This document shows, one piece after another, positions 17,410 through 26,685 of a stretch of 39,793 bases of DNA. Position 1 is the first letter of the stretch; each line of letters opens with the position of its first letter. The position numbers and the translations under genes were made by a program. The notes beneath the pieces are model-generated. The model did not search any database and was not told the origin of the DNA. It was given only the letters and a program-made list of their open reading frames with translations. Source of the DNA: Phenylobacterium aquaticum (GTDB lineage: Bacteria; Pseudomonadota; Alphaproteobacteria; Caulobacterales; Caulobacteraceae); NCBI GenBank assembly GCA_947378305.1, contig CANCJJ010000018.1, forward strand, positions 1-39,793, in the 5' to 3' direction.

Positions 17410-18342
17410 TCAGGCCTTCGCCGCTTCAAGATCGACCAGGGCAGAATTACCGCCCTCATTCGCCACCCAGGCTTCGGCACACATGCGCGTCAGGTCCCGG
17501 ATACGGCCGATATAGCTTTGGCGTTCCGCCACGGCGATCGCCCCGCGCGCATCCATCAGATTGAAGAGATGACTCGCCTTCAAGACATGATCATAGGCTG
17601 GAAGCACTGTGATCTGCCCCTGAGGCCCTCGCCCAGAAAGCAGGCGCGGCACCTGGGCCTCCATGTCCTCAAACTGCCGCTTGAGGGTCGGGACATCATA
17701 AAGGTGGAAGTTCGCTTCTGACTGCTGGCGCTCATTTTCCAGGAAGACATCGCCATAGGTCATGGGCACAGGGCTGTCCGGATCATTGAAGGCAAGGTCG
17801 GTAAAGTGATCGACGCCCTGCAGATACATGGCCAGACGTTCCAGCCCATAGGTGAGCTCCCCGGCAACCGGAAAGACATCGAGCCCGCCGACCTGCTGGA
17901 AGTAGGTATATTGCGTAACTTCCATCCCATCACACCAAACCTCCCAGCCGAGGCCCCAGGCCCCGACGGTCGGGTTTTCCCAGTCATCCTCCACAAAGCG
18001 GATGTCATGCAGGCGCGTATCCAGTCCGATCGCTTCCAGGCTCCCGAGGTAGAGGGCCTGCAGATCATCGGGATTGGGCTTCAGTATGACCTGATATTGG
18101 TAATAGTGCTGGAGGCGGTTTGGATTTTCCCCATACCGGCCATCTGAAGGCCTTCGTGACGGCTGAACATAGGCCGCGCGCCAGGGTTTTGGCCCGAGCG
18201 CCCGAAGCACAGTGGCCGGATGCAGGGTGCCTGCACCGACCTCACCGTCGTGAGGCTGCAGAATCACACAGCCCTGACGGCTCCAATAATCGTGCAATTT
18301 CAGGATAAGACCCTGAAAGGATAGTGGCTTTTGGGCAGACAT
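17410..18342 (-). CDS. glyQ: glycyl-tRNA synthetase alpha subunit
   Basis: A 310-residue alpha subunit, the class II catalytic chain that activates glycine with ATP. It begins [18 protein letters not shown] and contains [32 protein letters not shown], and the [21 protein letters not shown] motif lining the glycine site. The ATG at 18342 gives the conserved N-terminus; the frame runs upstream to 18561 but that part reads as non-coding. An intrinsic-terminator-like hairpin ends only about 20 nt upstream (18364-18397), so the promoter must overlap the hairpin or transcription must read through it. It is the first gene of glyQ-glyS-ppdK. Confidence 0.97.
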   Translation of the reverse strand: MSAQKPLSFQGLILKLHDYWSRQGCVILQPHDGEVGAGTLHPATVLRALGPKPWRAAYVQPSRRPSDGRYGENPNRLQHYYQYQVILKPNPDDLQALYLGSLEAIGLDTRLHDIRFVEDDWENPTVGAWGLGWEVWCDGMEVTQYTYFQQVGGLDVFPVAGELTYGLERLAMYLQGVDHFTDLAFNDPDSPVPMTYGDVFLENERQQSEANFHLYDVPTLKRQFEDMEAQVPRLLSGRGPQGQITVLPAYDHVLKASHLFNLMDARGAIAVAERQSYIGRIRDLTRMCAEAWVANEGGNSALVDLEAAKA

Positions 18343-18363
18343 GGATTCGCTGTTCGCAGGCAC

Positions 18364-18397
18364 AAAAAAGGGTCGGCGGACCATAGGGCTCGCCGAC
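18364..18397 (-). terminator. Rho-independent terminator-like hairpin between the fasciclin gene and glyQ
   Basis: Read on the minus strand, GTCGGCG and CGCCGAC form a perfect 7-bp stem around a 12-nt loop, followed by CC and six T. It lies 33 nt after the stop of the fasciclin gene and 22 nt before glyQ. It probably ends the fasciclin transcript. A -35/-10-like pair (TTGAAG, 17 nt, TATGGT) overlaps the left arm and could start the glyQ transcript inside the hairpin. Confidence 0.65.
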
Positions 18398-18430
18398 GCC
18401 GTCTTCAAGCATATGCGGAGGAATCCTGCG

Positions 18431-19021
18431 TCAGGGCTTGACTGGCTCGGCAGGTGCCGCCGGAGCTGCAACAGGCGCAGCGGCAGGATTGAGGACGCTG
18501 GAGAGCACGAGAATGACCCCGTTACTGGCCAGGACATCCGCCTGCTGGATCGGTGCCGCATTCACGAGCAGAACATCCCCGCCATTCAGATCAACGGGCA
18601 AGCCGGCCAGGGTTGGGGCGGATCGGATGGCTCCCTTGAACTCTGACAGTGGAACCCGGGCATTGATCAGATGATAGAGGAGCAGCTTCTGGAGTTCACC
18701 CCGGTTAGCGGGGGCAAGAAGGCGGGCAAGGTCGGCGGGGGGAAGCGCAGCAAAGGCGGCGTCGGTCGGCGCCATGATGGTTATGTCCTTGCGCGCTTTC
18801 AGAAAGCCCGTGAGGTTTGTGGCATCTGTGCCCTTCAAAAAGACAGTGAACTGACCCGAGGCCCGCAGGGTATCGACCACATCTCCCGTGGCTACGACCG
18901 GCACGACAGCTGGAGCCACCACCGGTGCGGCAGGTGCCTGAGCGACGGGGGCAGGCTGGGCTGAAGCCAGGCTGGCCGTCAGGCTCAGCACGGCCAGGGC
19001 AGGAAGAAGGCGAACGCGCAT
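18431..19021 (-). CDS. secreted fasciclin (FAS1) domain protein
   Basis: A 196-residue exported protein. A signal peptide covers about residues 1-23 ([21 protein letters not shown] then QP), followed by an Ala/Pro/Val-rich linker (about 24-50). A single FAS1 domain comes next, with [26 protein letters not shown] (box 1), [10 protein letters not shown] and a [11 protein letters not shown] ending close to the second FAS1 box. A short PAAP tail ends the protein. The ATG at 19021 is chosen because it starts the signal peptide and has AAGGA upstream; the frame continues to 19105 without sense. FAS1 proteins act in adhesion or surface polysaccharide binding. It is transcribed divergently from glnK across a 372-nt gap. 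Confidence 0.85.
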   Translation of the reverse strand: MRVRLLPALAVLSLTASLASAQPAPVAQAPAAPVVAPAVVPVVATGDVVDTLRASGQFTVFLKGTDATNLTGFLKARKDITIMAPTDAAFAALPPADLARLLAPANRGELQKLLLYHLINARVPLSEFKGAIRSAPTLAGLPVDLNGGDVLLVNAAPIQQADVLASNGVILVLSSVLNPAAAPVAAPAAPAEPVKP

Positions 19022-19732
<711 letters not shown>

Positions 19733-19758
19733 CGGATCAGGACAAAAAGGAAAAGCAG

Positions 19759-21204
19759 ATGAAACTTATCGGAAAGTCCTGGTTTGCGGGCCTCATGCTC
19801 GCCGCCATCGTCGCCGGGGGGCCTTTGGCCTCTGTCGCACACGCGCAAGACGCAACTGCCCCTGCCGCAGCCGCGCCTGCAGCAACGGACCCTGCAGCAG
19901 TCCCGGCTCCCGCCGCTGAAGCGGCTCCGGCCCCGGTGGCCGTGGTCGAGGCCGCGCCCTCCAACCTCCTGCCCCATCAGGTCAAGCTGGAACTCGACTC
20001 CGGCGGGTCTGCCTGGATCCTGACATCGACAGCCCTGGTCCTCTTGATGACCATCCCCGGCCTGGCCCTGTTTTACGGCGGTATGGTTCGTCGCAAGAAC
20101 ATCATCGCGACTGTGGCCCAGTCCTTCGTGACCACCTGCGTTGTCACCGTCGTCTGGTTCATCGGCACCTACAGCCTGGCCTTCGGCTTCAACGACAGCG
20201 AAGCCCTGCAGCCCTTCATCGGCAGCTTCCGCAGCTTCATGCTTGCGGGCGTGACCACCGAGACGGCCTATTCCGCCGCCAAGGGCCTGCCGGAAATGCT
20301 CTGGATCACCTATCAGATGACCTTCGCCATCATCACACCGGCCCTGATCGCCGGGGCCTTTGCTGAGCGGATGAAGTTCTCTGCCCTCCTGCTCTTCACG
20401 GTCCTGTGGTCGATCTTCGTCTATGCGCCGGTCTGCCATTGGGTCTGGGGCGGTGGTTTCCTGTCCAAGCTCGGCGTTCTGGACTTTGCCGGCGGCACGG
20501 TTGTTCACATCAATGCCGGTGTGGCTGGCCTGGTTTGCGCCCTTGTTCTGGGCAAGCGTAAGGGCTACGGCACCGAAAACATGGCTCCGTCCAACCTGGT
20601 CTTCACCATGATCGGCGCAAGCCTTCTGTGGGTTGGCTGGTTCGGCTTCAACGCCGGCTCGGAATGGGCAGCGGACGGCATTGCTTCGGCGGCCATGCTC
20701 AACACCCAGGTCGCAACGGCGGCTGCGGCCCTCTCCTGGATGGTCGTGGAATGGACCGAGCGCAAGAAGCCCGGCATGCTGGGCCTGGCCTCCGGTGCCG
20801 TCGCCGGTCTGGTGGCCATCACCCCCGCCGCTGGCTTCGTGAACCCCACCGGGGCTCTGATCATCGGCTTGCTGGCTGGCGTGGTCTGCTACGGCGGTGC
20901 CGTCTGGCTGAAGCGCATCTTCAAGTATGACGACAGCCTGGACGCCTTCGGTGTTCACGGGATCGGTGGTATTGCGGGTGCCCTTCTGACCGGTGTTCTC
21001 GCCGACCCGACCATCAACGCCCTGGGCAAGGATCACAGCCTCCTGACCCAAGCCAAGGGTATCCTGGTCACTGCCGGCTGGACCGCGGTTGCGACCCTGG
21101 TGATCCTCTATATCTGCAAGTTCACCACCGGCCTGCGCGTCTCCGACGAAGGCGAAGTCGAAGGTCTGGACCTGACCCTGCACGGCGAAGCCCTGCACGA
21201 ATAG
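19759..21204 (+). CDS. amtB: ammonium transporter AmtB
   Basis: A 481-residue Amt/Rh-family channel that moves ammonium across the inner membrane and is gated by GlnK. A signal peptide (about residues 1-30, ending VAHAQD) is followed by an Ala/Pro-rich linker to about 70, then eleven membrane helices. The channel histidines are visible in TVVHINAGVAGLV and AFGVHGIGGIAG, and the family signature lies in LDFAGGTVVHINAG. The C-terminal tail after KFTTGLRVSDEGEVEGLDL is the GlnK-responsive region. AAGGAAAAG precedes the ATG. The gene ends shortly before a strong intrinsic terminator. Confidence 0.97.
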   Translation: MKLIGKSWFAGLMLAAIVAGGPLASVAHAQDATAPAAAAPAATDPAAVPAPAAEAAPAPVAVVEAAPSNLLPHQVKLELDSGGSAWILTSTALVLLMTIPGLALFYGGMVRRKNIIATVAQSFVTTCVVTVVWFIGTYSLAFGFNDSEALQPFIGSFRSFMLAGVTTETAYSAAKGLPEMLWITYQMTFAIITPALIAGAFAERMKFSALLLFTVLWSIFVYAPVCHWVWGGGFLSKLGVLDFAGGTVVHINAGVAGLVCALVLGKRKGYGTENMAPSNLVFTMIGASLLWVGWFGFNAGSEWAADGIASAAMLNTQVATAAAALSWMVVEWTERKKPGMLGLASGAVAGLVAITPAAGFVNPTGALIIGLLAGVVCYGGAVWLKRIFKYDDSLDAFGVHGIGGIAGALLTGVLADPTINALGKDHSLLTQAKGILVTAGWTAVATLVILYICKFTTGLRVSDEGEVEGLDLTLHGEALHE

Positions 21205-21225
21205 GCTCTGGCTCATATCAAGTGG

Positions 21226-21257
21226 AAACGGGGGTCCTTCGGGGCCCCCGTTTTTTT
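21226..21257 (+). terminator. Rho-independent terminator of glnK-amtB
   Basis: A GC-rich hairpin formed by AACGGGGG and CCCCCGTT around a TCCTTCGGGG-type loop, followed by seven T. It begins about 20 nt after the amtB stop. This is the clearest intrinsic terminator in the window. Confidence 0.88.
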
Positions 21258-21297
21258 ATGACTATTGGGAACCGGGCATTGGTTCCTTGAGGTCCGG

Positions 21298-22188
21298 CTA
21301 ATCCATCCCAAGCTGGCAGGCGCGGACCCACCAGGTCGGATGTGCCTTCAGTAGCCGCTTAGCCACGGCCTGGGCGGCTCCGGCGGTCTCGCACAAGGCA
21401 AAGCAGGTGGCCCCGGACCCGGACATGCGCACAAAACGCGTTTCGGGCTGGGCCTTCAGGGCCTTGAGGACATCTCCGACCTCGGGCGCAAGGGCTATGG
21501 CGGGTGCTTCGAGATCATTTCGCAAGCCGCCTAAGGCTTCGACAAGATCATCCAGTTCAGCAAATGCCATTGGCAGGTCGGGTTGCAACGCCCGAGGACC
21601 CTCGTCCAGGGCATCGAACTGGCGATAAACCTGGGGGGTTGAGACCGCGCAACCGGGGTTCACCAAAACAGCATGAAGGACAGGCAGTCTTGGGGCGGGC
21701 GAAAGCACTTCGCCACGGCCCTCAGCCAGGACCGTCCTCGCCCAGAGACAGGCGGCCCCATCCGATCCCAGGCTGGCCGCAACAGTCTCCAGGTCACGAT
21801 CCGGAAGGTCAGGAGCCCAGGCTTGCCTCAACAGGCGCAGGGCCGCGCCCGCATCGCTTGACCCTCCTCCCAGCCCAGCCGCAACCGGGAGCTGCTTGTC
21901 CAGTCGCAACCGCATGGGGGGAACACCGCCCCCCAAATGCCCGCTCAAGGCCCGCGCCGCCCGCAGAACCAGGTTATCCTCGCCCCCGGAAAGACCGCCC
22001 CCAAAGGGCCCCGCAAGCTCCATCTCGAACCGGTCGGAGGGGGCCAGGGAAAGCAGATCTCCGATATCGGCAAAGACCATCAAGCTACAAATCGGATGAA
22101 AGCCATCTGCCCCGGGCAGACCCACATGCAGGAAGAGATTAATCTTGGCGGGAGCCAGAAGCTCTAGAGCCGACATCCCCGAGTCCAT
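21298..22188 (-). CDS. ispE: 4-diphosphocytidyl-2-C-methyl-D-erythritol kinase
   Basis: A GHMP kinase of the non-mevalonate isoprenoid pathway that phosphorylates CDP-ME at the 2-OH. It is about 296 residues. The N-terminal APAKINLFLHVG with catalytic Lys, the ATP loop LPVAAGLGGGSSDAGAALR, the LGSD catalytic Asp and the C-terminal MSGSGATCFAL motif are all present. The start is uncertain among GTG 22191, ATG 22188 and ATG 22176; none has a convincing ribosome site, and coupling to the TPR lipoprotein gene ending at 22195 is likely. Order in transcription: ETF-QO, TPR lipoprotein, ispE. Confidence 0.94.
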   Translation of the reverse strand: MDSGMSALELLAPAKINLFLHVGLPGADGFHPICSLMVFADIGDLLSLAPSDRFEMELAGPFGGGLSGGEDNLVLRAARALSGHLGGGVPPMRLRLDKQLPVAAGLGGGSSDAGAALRLLRQAWAPDLPDRDLETVAASLGSDGAACLWARTVLAEGRGEVLSPAPRLPVLHAVLVNPGCAVSTPQVYRQFDALDEGPRALQPDLPMAFAELDDLVEALGGLRNDLEAPAIALAPEVGDVLKALKAQPETRFVRMSGSGATCFALCETAGAAQAVAKRLLKAHPTWWVRACQLGMD

Positions 22189-22194
22189 CACCGA

Positions 22195-23892
22195 TCAAGG
22201 GTGGTCAGACTTGGCGGGCAAGGGCAGTCCACCTGCGAGCTTGCGGGCAATCTCGTCCTTCAGTCGCGCCTCGGGCTCAAGGGTCAGCACCCTCTGCCAC
22301 TGGAACCGGGCCTCGTCCTTGCGGCCAACCTGCCAATAGGCGTCGCCAAGATGGTTATTGATATCGGGGTCTCCGGCCTCAAGCTCGACGGCCTGCTCCA
22401 GGGTCGTCAAGGCCTTGGTCATGTCGCCCATGTGAAAATAGGCCCAGCCCAGGCTGTCGAGTACGGCCCCGGATCGCGGGTTTTGGCTCAAGGCCTTCTG
22501 GATCATGGCCAGGGCCTCAGGCAGATGCTCGCCCCGATCAATCCAGGAATACCCCAAATAATTCAGGACTTCGGGGTCATCGGGCACCAGGGCCAAGGCC
22601 CTTTTCAGGTCCGCCTCCCCGTCAAGCCAGCGCCCTGCCCGGTCATTTGCCATGCCACGCGCATAGAGGAGCCGCCAGTCCACGCTTGCAGCCGGATCAG
22701 ACTTTATAACCTCGGTCAGGACATCGGCAGATTGATCATATCGCTCATTGACCCGCAGAAGGTCTGCCAGGACAAGCCGCGCCTCGACGCCGCCGCCTGC
22801 AGTTACGGTCTCCCCCGCGACCTTGAGCGCCATTTCGGGGTCCTTGGCCCGCTGGTAACTCCAGGCAAGCCGGGTCCGTCCGGCCCAATAATCAGGCTTT
22901 CCAAGCTTTGGGTGGCCATAGGCCTGACGCGCGGCCTCAAGCTGACCATTCTCCTCGAGAATATCGCCGAGCATCAACCATGCCGAATTCAGGTCAGGGT
23001 CAAGCCGCAGGGCCAGCTGAAGGTAGGCCAGGCCGATCTGCTTTTGATTGGCGGCAATCATGCCGGTCGCCGGCGCAATCATTGCCTGCGCGGCCCCCTG
23101 CGTCAGGGTGGACATGGCGGGCGGGGGCTTGTGCGCGATGGTTCGGGCCCGCGCCGTCTGAACAGCAAGATTGTGCGGTTCCGGGGTCAGGAGTCGATCA
23201 TAGAGCGCCTGCGCATCGGCTGAACGCCCCCTGCGCTCCAGGAAGGCTCCATATGCGAGGATGACCAGCTCTCCTGGATCGCCGCTACCGGTCAGTGACT
23301 TGAAATTGGTCTCAGCCTCATCGAACCGGCCCGCGCGTTCATAGAGCTCGGCCTGGCCCACCAGTCCGAAATATTCGACGAGTTTGTCGCCCTGAACCTG
23401 GGGGCGGACAACCGCTCCGTCCGCATCACCGGCCATGGCTGCAGCCCATGGCGAGATCAGTGACGCCAGGGACCGGTGCGGAAATCCAACCGTGCCGGGG
23501 GCCAGCAGGATTTGCGCCTGCTTTGGATTACGGGTCGCCAGGGCTTCAACCCCGCGAACAACCTTGCCGAAATTACGTTCAGCTTCGGAGTCATTTGGGC
23601 CGTCGGGAGCCAGAGTCGCAGCCAGTGAGACCCGTCCAGCCAGCAGGGCGGAGCTAAAGGCCCGGGCGCGAACCAGGCCGTCTGCGCCAGGTTCGGCGAG
23701 ACGAATGGCTTCGTAATAGTCCGAAGCCAGAGCATTTTGACCACTATTGAAGGCCCCGCGCCCGGCCAGGAAGAGGCCATAGGGGCTTATCTCCGACACC
23801 GGGACAGAAGCGGCCGGTGGCGGCTTTACTGCAGCACAGGCCCCCAACAGGACACCCGTGATCATGATGACGGTCAGGCTACGCAGGTTCAT
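22195..23892 (-). CDS. TPR-repeat lipoprotein
   Basis: A 565-residue exported lipoprotein. The N-terminus MNLRSLTVIMITGVLLGAC carries a lipobox (LLGAC) with the lipidated Cys at residue 19, then a Pro/Ala-rich linker. Tetratricopeptide repeats cover most of the rest. The best are near the C-terminus: PDDPEVLNYLGYSWIDRGE, NPRSGAVLDSLGWAYFHMGD and DPDINNHLGDAYWQVGR. It should sit in the periplasm, attached to the inner or outer membrane, as a scaffold for a complex. It lies between the ETF-QO gene and ispE on the same strand. No strong Shine-Dalgarno sequence is seen before the ATG at 23892. Confidence 0.9.
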   Translation of the reverse strand: MNLRSLTVIMITGVLLGACAAVKPPPAASVPVSEISPYGLFLAGRGAFNSGQNALASDYYEAIRLAEPGADGLVRARAFSSALLAGRVSLAATLAPDGPNDSEAERNFGKVVRGVEALATRNPKQAQILLAPGTVGFPHRSLASLISPWAAAMAGDADGAVVRPQVQGDKLVEYFGLVGQAELYERAGRFDEAETNFKSLTGSGDPGELVILAYGAFLERRGRSADAQALYDRLLTPEPHNLAVQTARARTIAHKPPPAMSTLTQGAAQAMIAPATGMIAANQKQIGLAYLQLALRLDPDLNSAWLMLGDILEENGQLEAARQAYGHPKLGKPDYWAGRTRLAWSYQRAKDPEMALKVAGETVTAGGGVEARLVLADLLRVNERYDQSADVLTEVIKSDPAASVDWRLLYARGMANDRAGRWLDGEADLKRALALVPDDPEVLNYLGYSWIDRGEHLPEALAMIQKALSQNPRSGAVLDSLGWAYFHMGDMTKALTTLEQAVELEAGDPDINNHLGDAYWQVGRKDEARFQWQRVLTLEPEARLKDEIARKLAGGLPLPAKSDHP

Positions 23893-23961
23893 GACCGTTG
23901 AGTGTCACGGTTTCTGCCTGGACGGCAAGTCAAGTTCACGGGTTCTGGTGTGCTTATCCGC

Positions 23962-25644
23962 CTACATGTTCGGATAGTTCGGTCCGTCACCGCCCTGTGG
24001 GGTTGTCCAGGTGATGTTCTGCGACGGATCCTTGATGTCGCAGGTCTTGCAGTGGACGCAGTTCTGGAAATTGATCTGGAACCTCGGGTTCTGGCCCTGC
24101 TCGTCATAGAGGACCTCATAGACCCCCGCCGGGCAAAATAGCCGCGCTGGCTCACCATATTTGGGCAGGTTGACCGAAATCGGTACGGTCGGGTCCTTGA
24201 GCGTCAGGTGCGCAGGCTGGTTCTCGTCGTGATTGGTAGCTGACAGGAAGACCGATGACAGCTTGTCAAAGCTGAAGACCCCGTCCGGCTTGGGATATTC
24301 GATTTCTTTGTAGTCCTTGGCCAGACCTGTGGAGGCAGAGTCCGACTTGCCGTGGGACAGGGTGCCCAGGGGCGACCAGCCGCCGAAAATGTTCGCAATC
24401 ATGGCATCGACACCGCCCATGACCAGACCCGGAATGGTGCCAAACCGCGACCAGAGGGGTTTGAAATTACGAACGCTGTGCAGTTCCTTGGCGATGGAGG
24501 AGGTCTTGTAGCGGGCCTCATAACCCGTCAGTTCATCGCCGCCACGCCCGGTCTGGATCGCCTCAAAGGCGGCATCTGCGGCCAGTATACCGCTCTTGAC
24601 CGCATTATGGCTCCCCTTGATCCGGGGCACATTGACCATGCCGGCCGAGCATCCCAACAGCACGCCGCCCGGGAAATAAAGCTGCGGCAGAGATTGTTCG
24701 CCACCTTCGGTAATGGCACGCGCGCCATAGGAAATCCGCTTCCCGCCCTCAAGGTACTTCTGGATGGAAGGATGGGTCTTGAAGCGCTGGAACTCGTCAA
24801 AGGGCGACAGCCATGGGTTCTTGTAGTTCAGGTGCACCACAAAGCCGATGGACACGTAATTGTCCCCGAAATGATACATGAAGGACCCACCACCGGTATC
24901 GTTATCCAGTGGCCAGCCGAAGCTGTGCTGGGTCAGGCCGGGCTCAAAGACACCGTCCGGCACTTGCCAGAGTTCCTTAATGCCAATCCCGAACTTCTGG
25001 GGATCACGACCATGGGTCAGGTTAAACCGGGCCTGCAACTGCTTGGCCAGGGAGCCACGGACGCCTTCGCCAATGAAGGTGTATTTGGCGTGAAGCTCAA
25101 TGCCTGGCTGGAAGTCGGGGCCGGGCTTACCATCCTTGCCGACGCCAAACACGCCCGCAACCACGCCCTTTACCGCACCCGCTTCGTCATAAACCACCTC
25201 AGACGCGGCCATGCCGGGATAGATCTCGACACCAAGCCCCTCGGCATAGGTCGCCATCCAGCGACAGACATTGCCAAGACTGGCAATGTAATTGCCATGA
25301 TTGAGCATCCACTTCGGGAAGGGGAGCCAGCTGATGTCCAGTTCGCCCTGGGGACCCAGCATCAGGAACTTGTCGCGGCTGACCGCAGTCTCCAAGGGAA
25401 GGCCCAGGGCCTTCCAGTCTGGCAGGAGCTCGTTAATGCCACTCGGGTCGATCACGGCCCCGGACAGAATGTGGGCACCGACTTCGGAGCCTTTTTCCAA
25501 AACAGCCACCGAAATCTCGGTCCCGGCTTCCGCGGCCAGCTGTTTCAGGCGGATTGCAGCTGACAGGCCGGACGGACCGGCCCCGACGATGACCACGTCA
25601 TATTCCATTGCTTCGCGCTCGAAGGCCTGCGTGTCGTCGCTCAT
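23962..25644 (-). CDS. electron transfer flavoprotein-ubiquinone oxidoreductase
   Basis: A 560-residue membrane-associated flavoprotein that passes electrons from reduced ETF (fatty acid and amino acid oxidation) to ubiquinone. The FAD-binding VVIVGAGPSGLSAA lies at about residues 17-30, and GEGVRGSLAKQL is typical of the family. The C-terminal domain has four cysteines (FCPAG, then CVHCKTC) for the [4Fe-4S] cluster. The start is the ATG at 25644, with AGGA just upstream; a longer frame to 25674 is unlikely. The gene heads a run with the TPR lipoprotein and ispE. No etfA/etfB are in the window. A palindrome-bearing promoter candidate lies upstream (25709-25728). Confidence 0.96.
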   Translation of the reverse strand: MSDDTQAFEREAMEYDVVIVGAGPSGLSAAIRLKQLAAEAGTEISVAVLEKGSEVGAHILSGAVIDPSGINELLPDWKALGLPLETAVSRDKFLMLGPQGELDISWLPFPKWMLNHGNYIASLGNVCRWMATYAEGLGVEIYPGMAASEVVYDEAGAVKGVVAGVFGVGKDGKPGPDFQPGIELHAKYTFIGEGVRGSLAKQLQARFNLTHGRDPQKFGIGIKELWQVPDGVFEPGLTQHSFGWPLDNDTGGGSFMYHFGDNYVSIGFVVHLNYKNPWLSPFDEFQRFKTHPSIQKYLEGGKRISYGARAITEGGEQSLPQLYFPGGVLLGCSAGMVNVPRIKGSHNAVKSGILAADAAFEAIQTGRGGDELTGYEARYKTSSIAKELHSVRNFKPLWSRFGTIPGLVMGGVDAMIANIFGGWSPLGTLSHGKSDSASTGLAKDYKEIEYPKPDGVFSFDKLSSVFLSATNHDENQPAHLTLKDPTVPISVNLPKYGEPARLFCPAGVYEVLYDEQGQNPRFQINFQNCVHCKTCDIKDPSQNITWTTPQGGDGPNYPNM

Positions 25645-25708
25645 TGGTCCTGCTCCCGTTCCCGCCACGATCATGGCTGGTCATGTTCCCTAAGGCGACT
25701 TATCAATA

Positions 25709-25728
25709 CCTTGTGCAAGGACGGTCAA
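25709..25728 (-). promoter_or_regulatory. candidate promoter with inverted repeat before the ETF-QO gene
   Basis: On the minus strand a good -35 TTGACC (25728-25723) is followed by the inverted repeat CCTTG-N2-CAAGG (25720-25709), which would sit in the promoter spacer where a repressor could act. The -10 is not clear (TGATAA at 17 nt is a weak match). The site lies in the 118-nt divergent gap to the uracil-DNA glycosylase-like gene and could affect either side. Confidence 0.35.
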
Positions 25729-25762
25729 GCGCGAATGCCGTCCAAGGAAGATTTCTCCGCCT

Positions 25763-26569
25763 ATGACCCTCGCTCAAGCCCATGCTGAAAGCCTTCTCGC
25801 CTTCTGGGCAGAGGCCGGCATCGACGCCATGCTTCGGGACGAGCCGGTGGATCGAATCGCTGCGGGTCAGGTCCTGCCCCCCCGCCCGGCAGAACGGACG
25901 CCCGTCGAGGCGATTGCCCCGACCGCAAAAAAGCCGGGTCAGGATATCTCACAGGCCCTGGAGACCGCCCGCCTCGCGGCGAACTCCGCCGAAAACCTGG
26001 AGGGTCTCGCGGCGGCCATCGAAGCCTTCGACCTCTGCCCCCTGAAGGCAACCGCGCCCCGACGCCAATCGGTGTTTTTTCGTGGCCAGCCTGATGCGCC
26101 CGTGATGGTTATCGGAGAGGCTCCCAGCCAGACTGACGCCAGATCAGGTGTTCCCTTTTCGGGAGACTATGGTCACTTGCTGGACAATATGCTGGCAGCT
26201 TCAGGCCTGACAGGCCGCGCCTTCATCACCAATACCTTGTTCTGGCCGACCCCCGGCGACCGAAATCCCACCATCGACGAGACCCTGATGTGCCTTCCCT
26301 TTCTGGAGCGGGCCATCGAGCTGGTTGCCCCGAAGTTTCTGCTGATCATGGGCACGGCAGCAGCCAAGGGCCTGCTTGGCACTGATGAGGACATAAAAGA
26401 CATTAATGGGCGGTGGTTTGAGTGGCGAAGTGCGGATCGCACACAAGCCCTGCCGACCTTGCTAATCCGTCACCCCCGTCTCCTTGTCGAGCAGGCCATG
26501 GCGAAGAGGGGAGCATGGGAAAACCTGCAACTCCTCATGGAGCGCCTGGACCGGCCCCAAAGGACCTAA
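25763..26569 (+). CDS. uracil-DNA glycosylase-like protein, family 4 related, divergent
   Basis: A 268-residue protein of the UDG superfamily: MVIGEAPSQTD (motif 1 region), GVPFSGDYGHLLDNML, FITNTLFWPTPGDRNPT and a C-terminal LIRHPRLLVE (motif 2 region). These match the family 4 layout seen in alphaproteobacteria, where GEAPG-x-x-ED, PFVGR-x-G and HP-x-YLL are usual. Several key positions differ: GEAPS for GEAPG, the acidic pair is shifted or lost, and GDYG replaces GR(A/S)G. Only two cysteines remain, so a four-Cys iron-sulfur cluster is impossible. A long N-terminal extension (about 85 residues) precedes the domain. Activity on uracil is therefore uncertain; it may have altered specificity. 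Confidence 0.8.
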   Translation: MTLAQAHAESLLAFWAEAGIDAMLRDEPVDRIAAGQVLPPRPAERTPVEAIAPTAKKPGQDISQALETARLAANSAENLEGLAAAIEAFDLCPLKATAPRRQSVFFRGQPDAPVMVIGEAPSQTDARSGVPFSGDYGHLLDNMLAASGLTGRAFITNTLFWPTPGDRNPTIDETLMCLPFLERAIELVAPKFLLIMGTAAAKGLLGTDEDIKDINGRWFEWRSADRTQALPTLLIRHPRLLVEQAMAKRGAWENLQLLMERLDRPQRT

Positions 26570-26685
26570 GGGCTCAAACTGACGGTAACCCCGGCAATCA
26601 GCAAGAATTTGCCTCGGGCCCGCCTTTGCATTTGACCCTCCCTGCGGGCTCGAACATGGTTCGGAACCTAAAAGAGGAATTCCTG

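Noticed and set aside
24352..25563. 403-codon open frame on the plus strand
   Set aside because: It is antisense to the ETF-QO gene, which has all its motifs; no domain is seen in the mirror frame.
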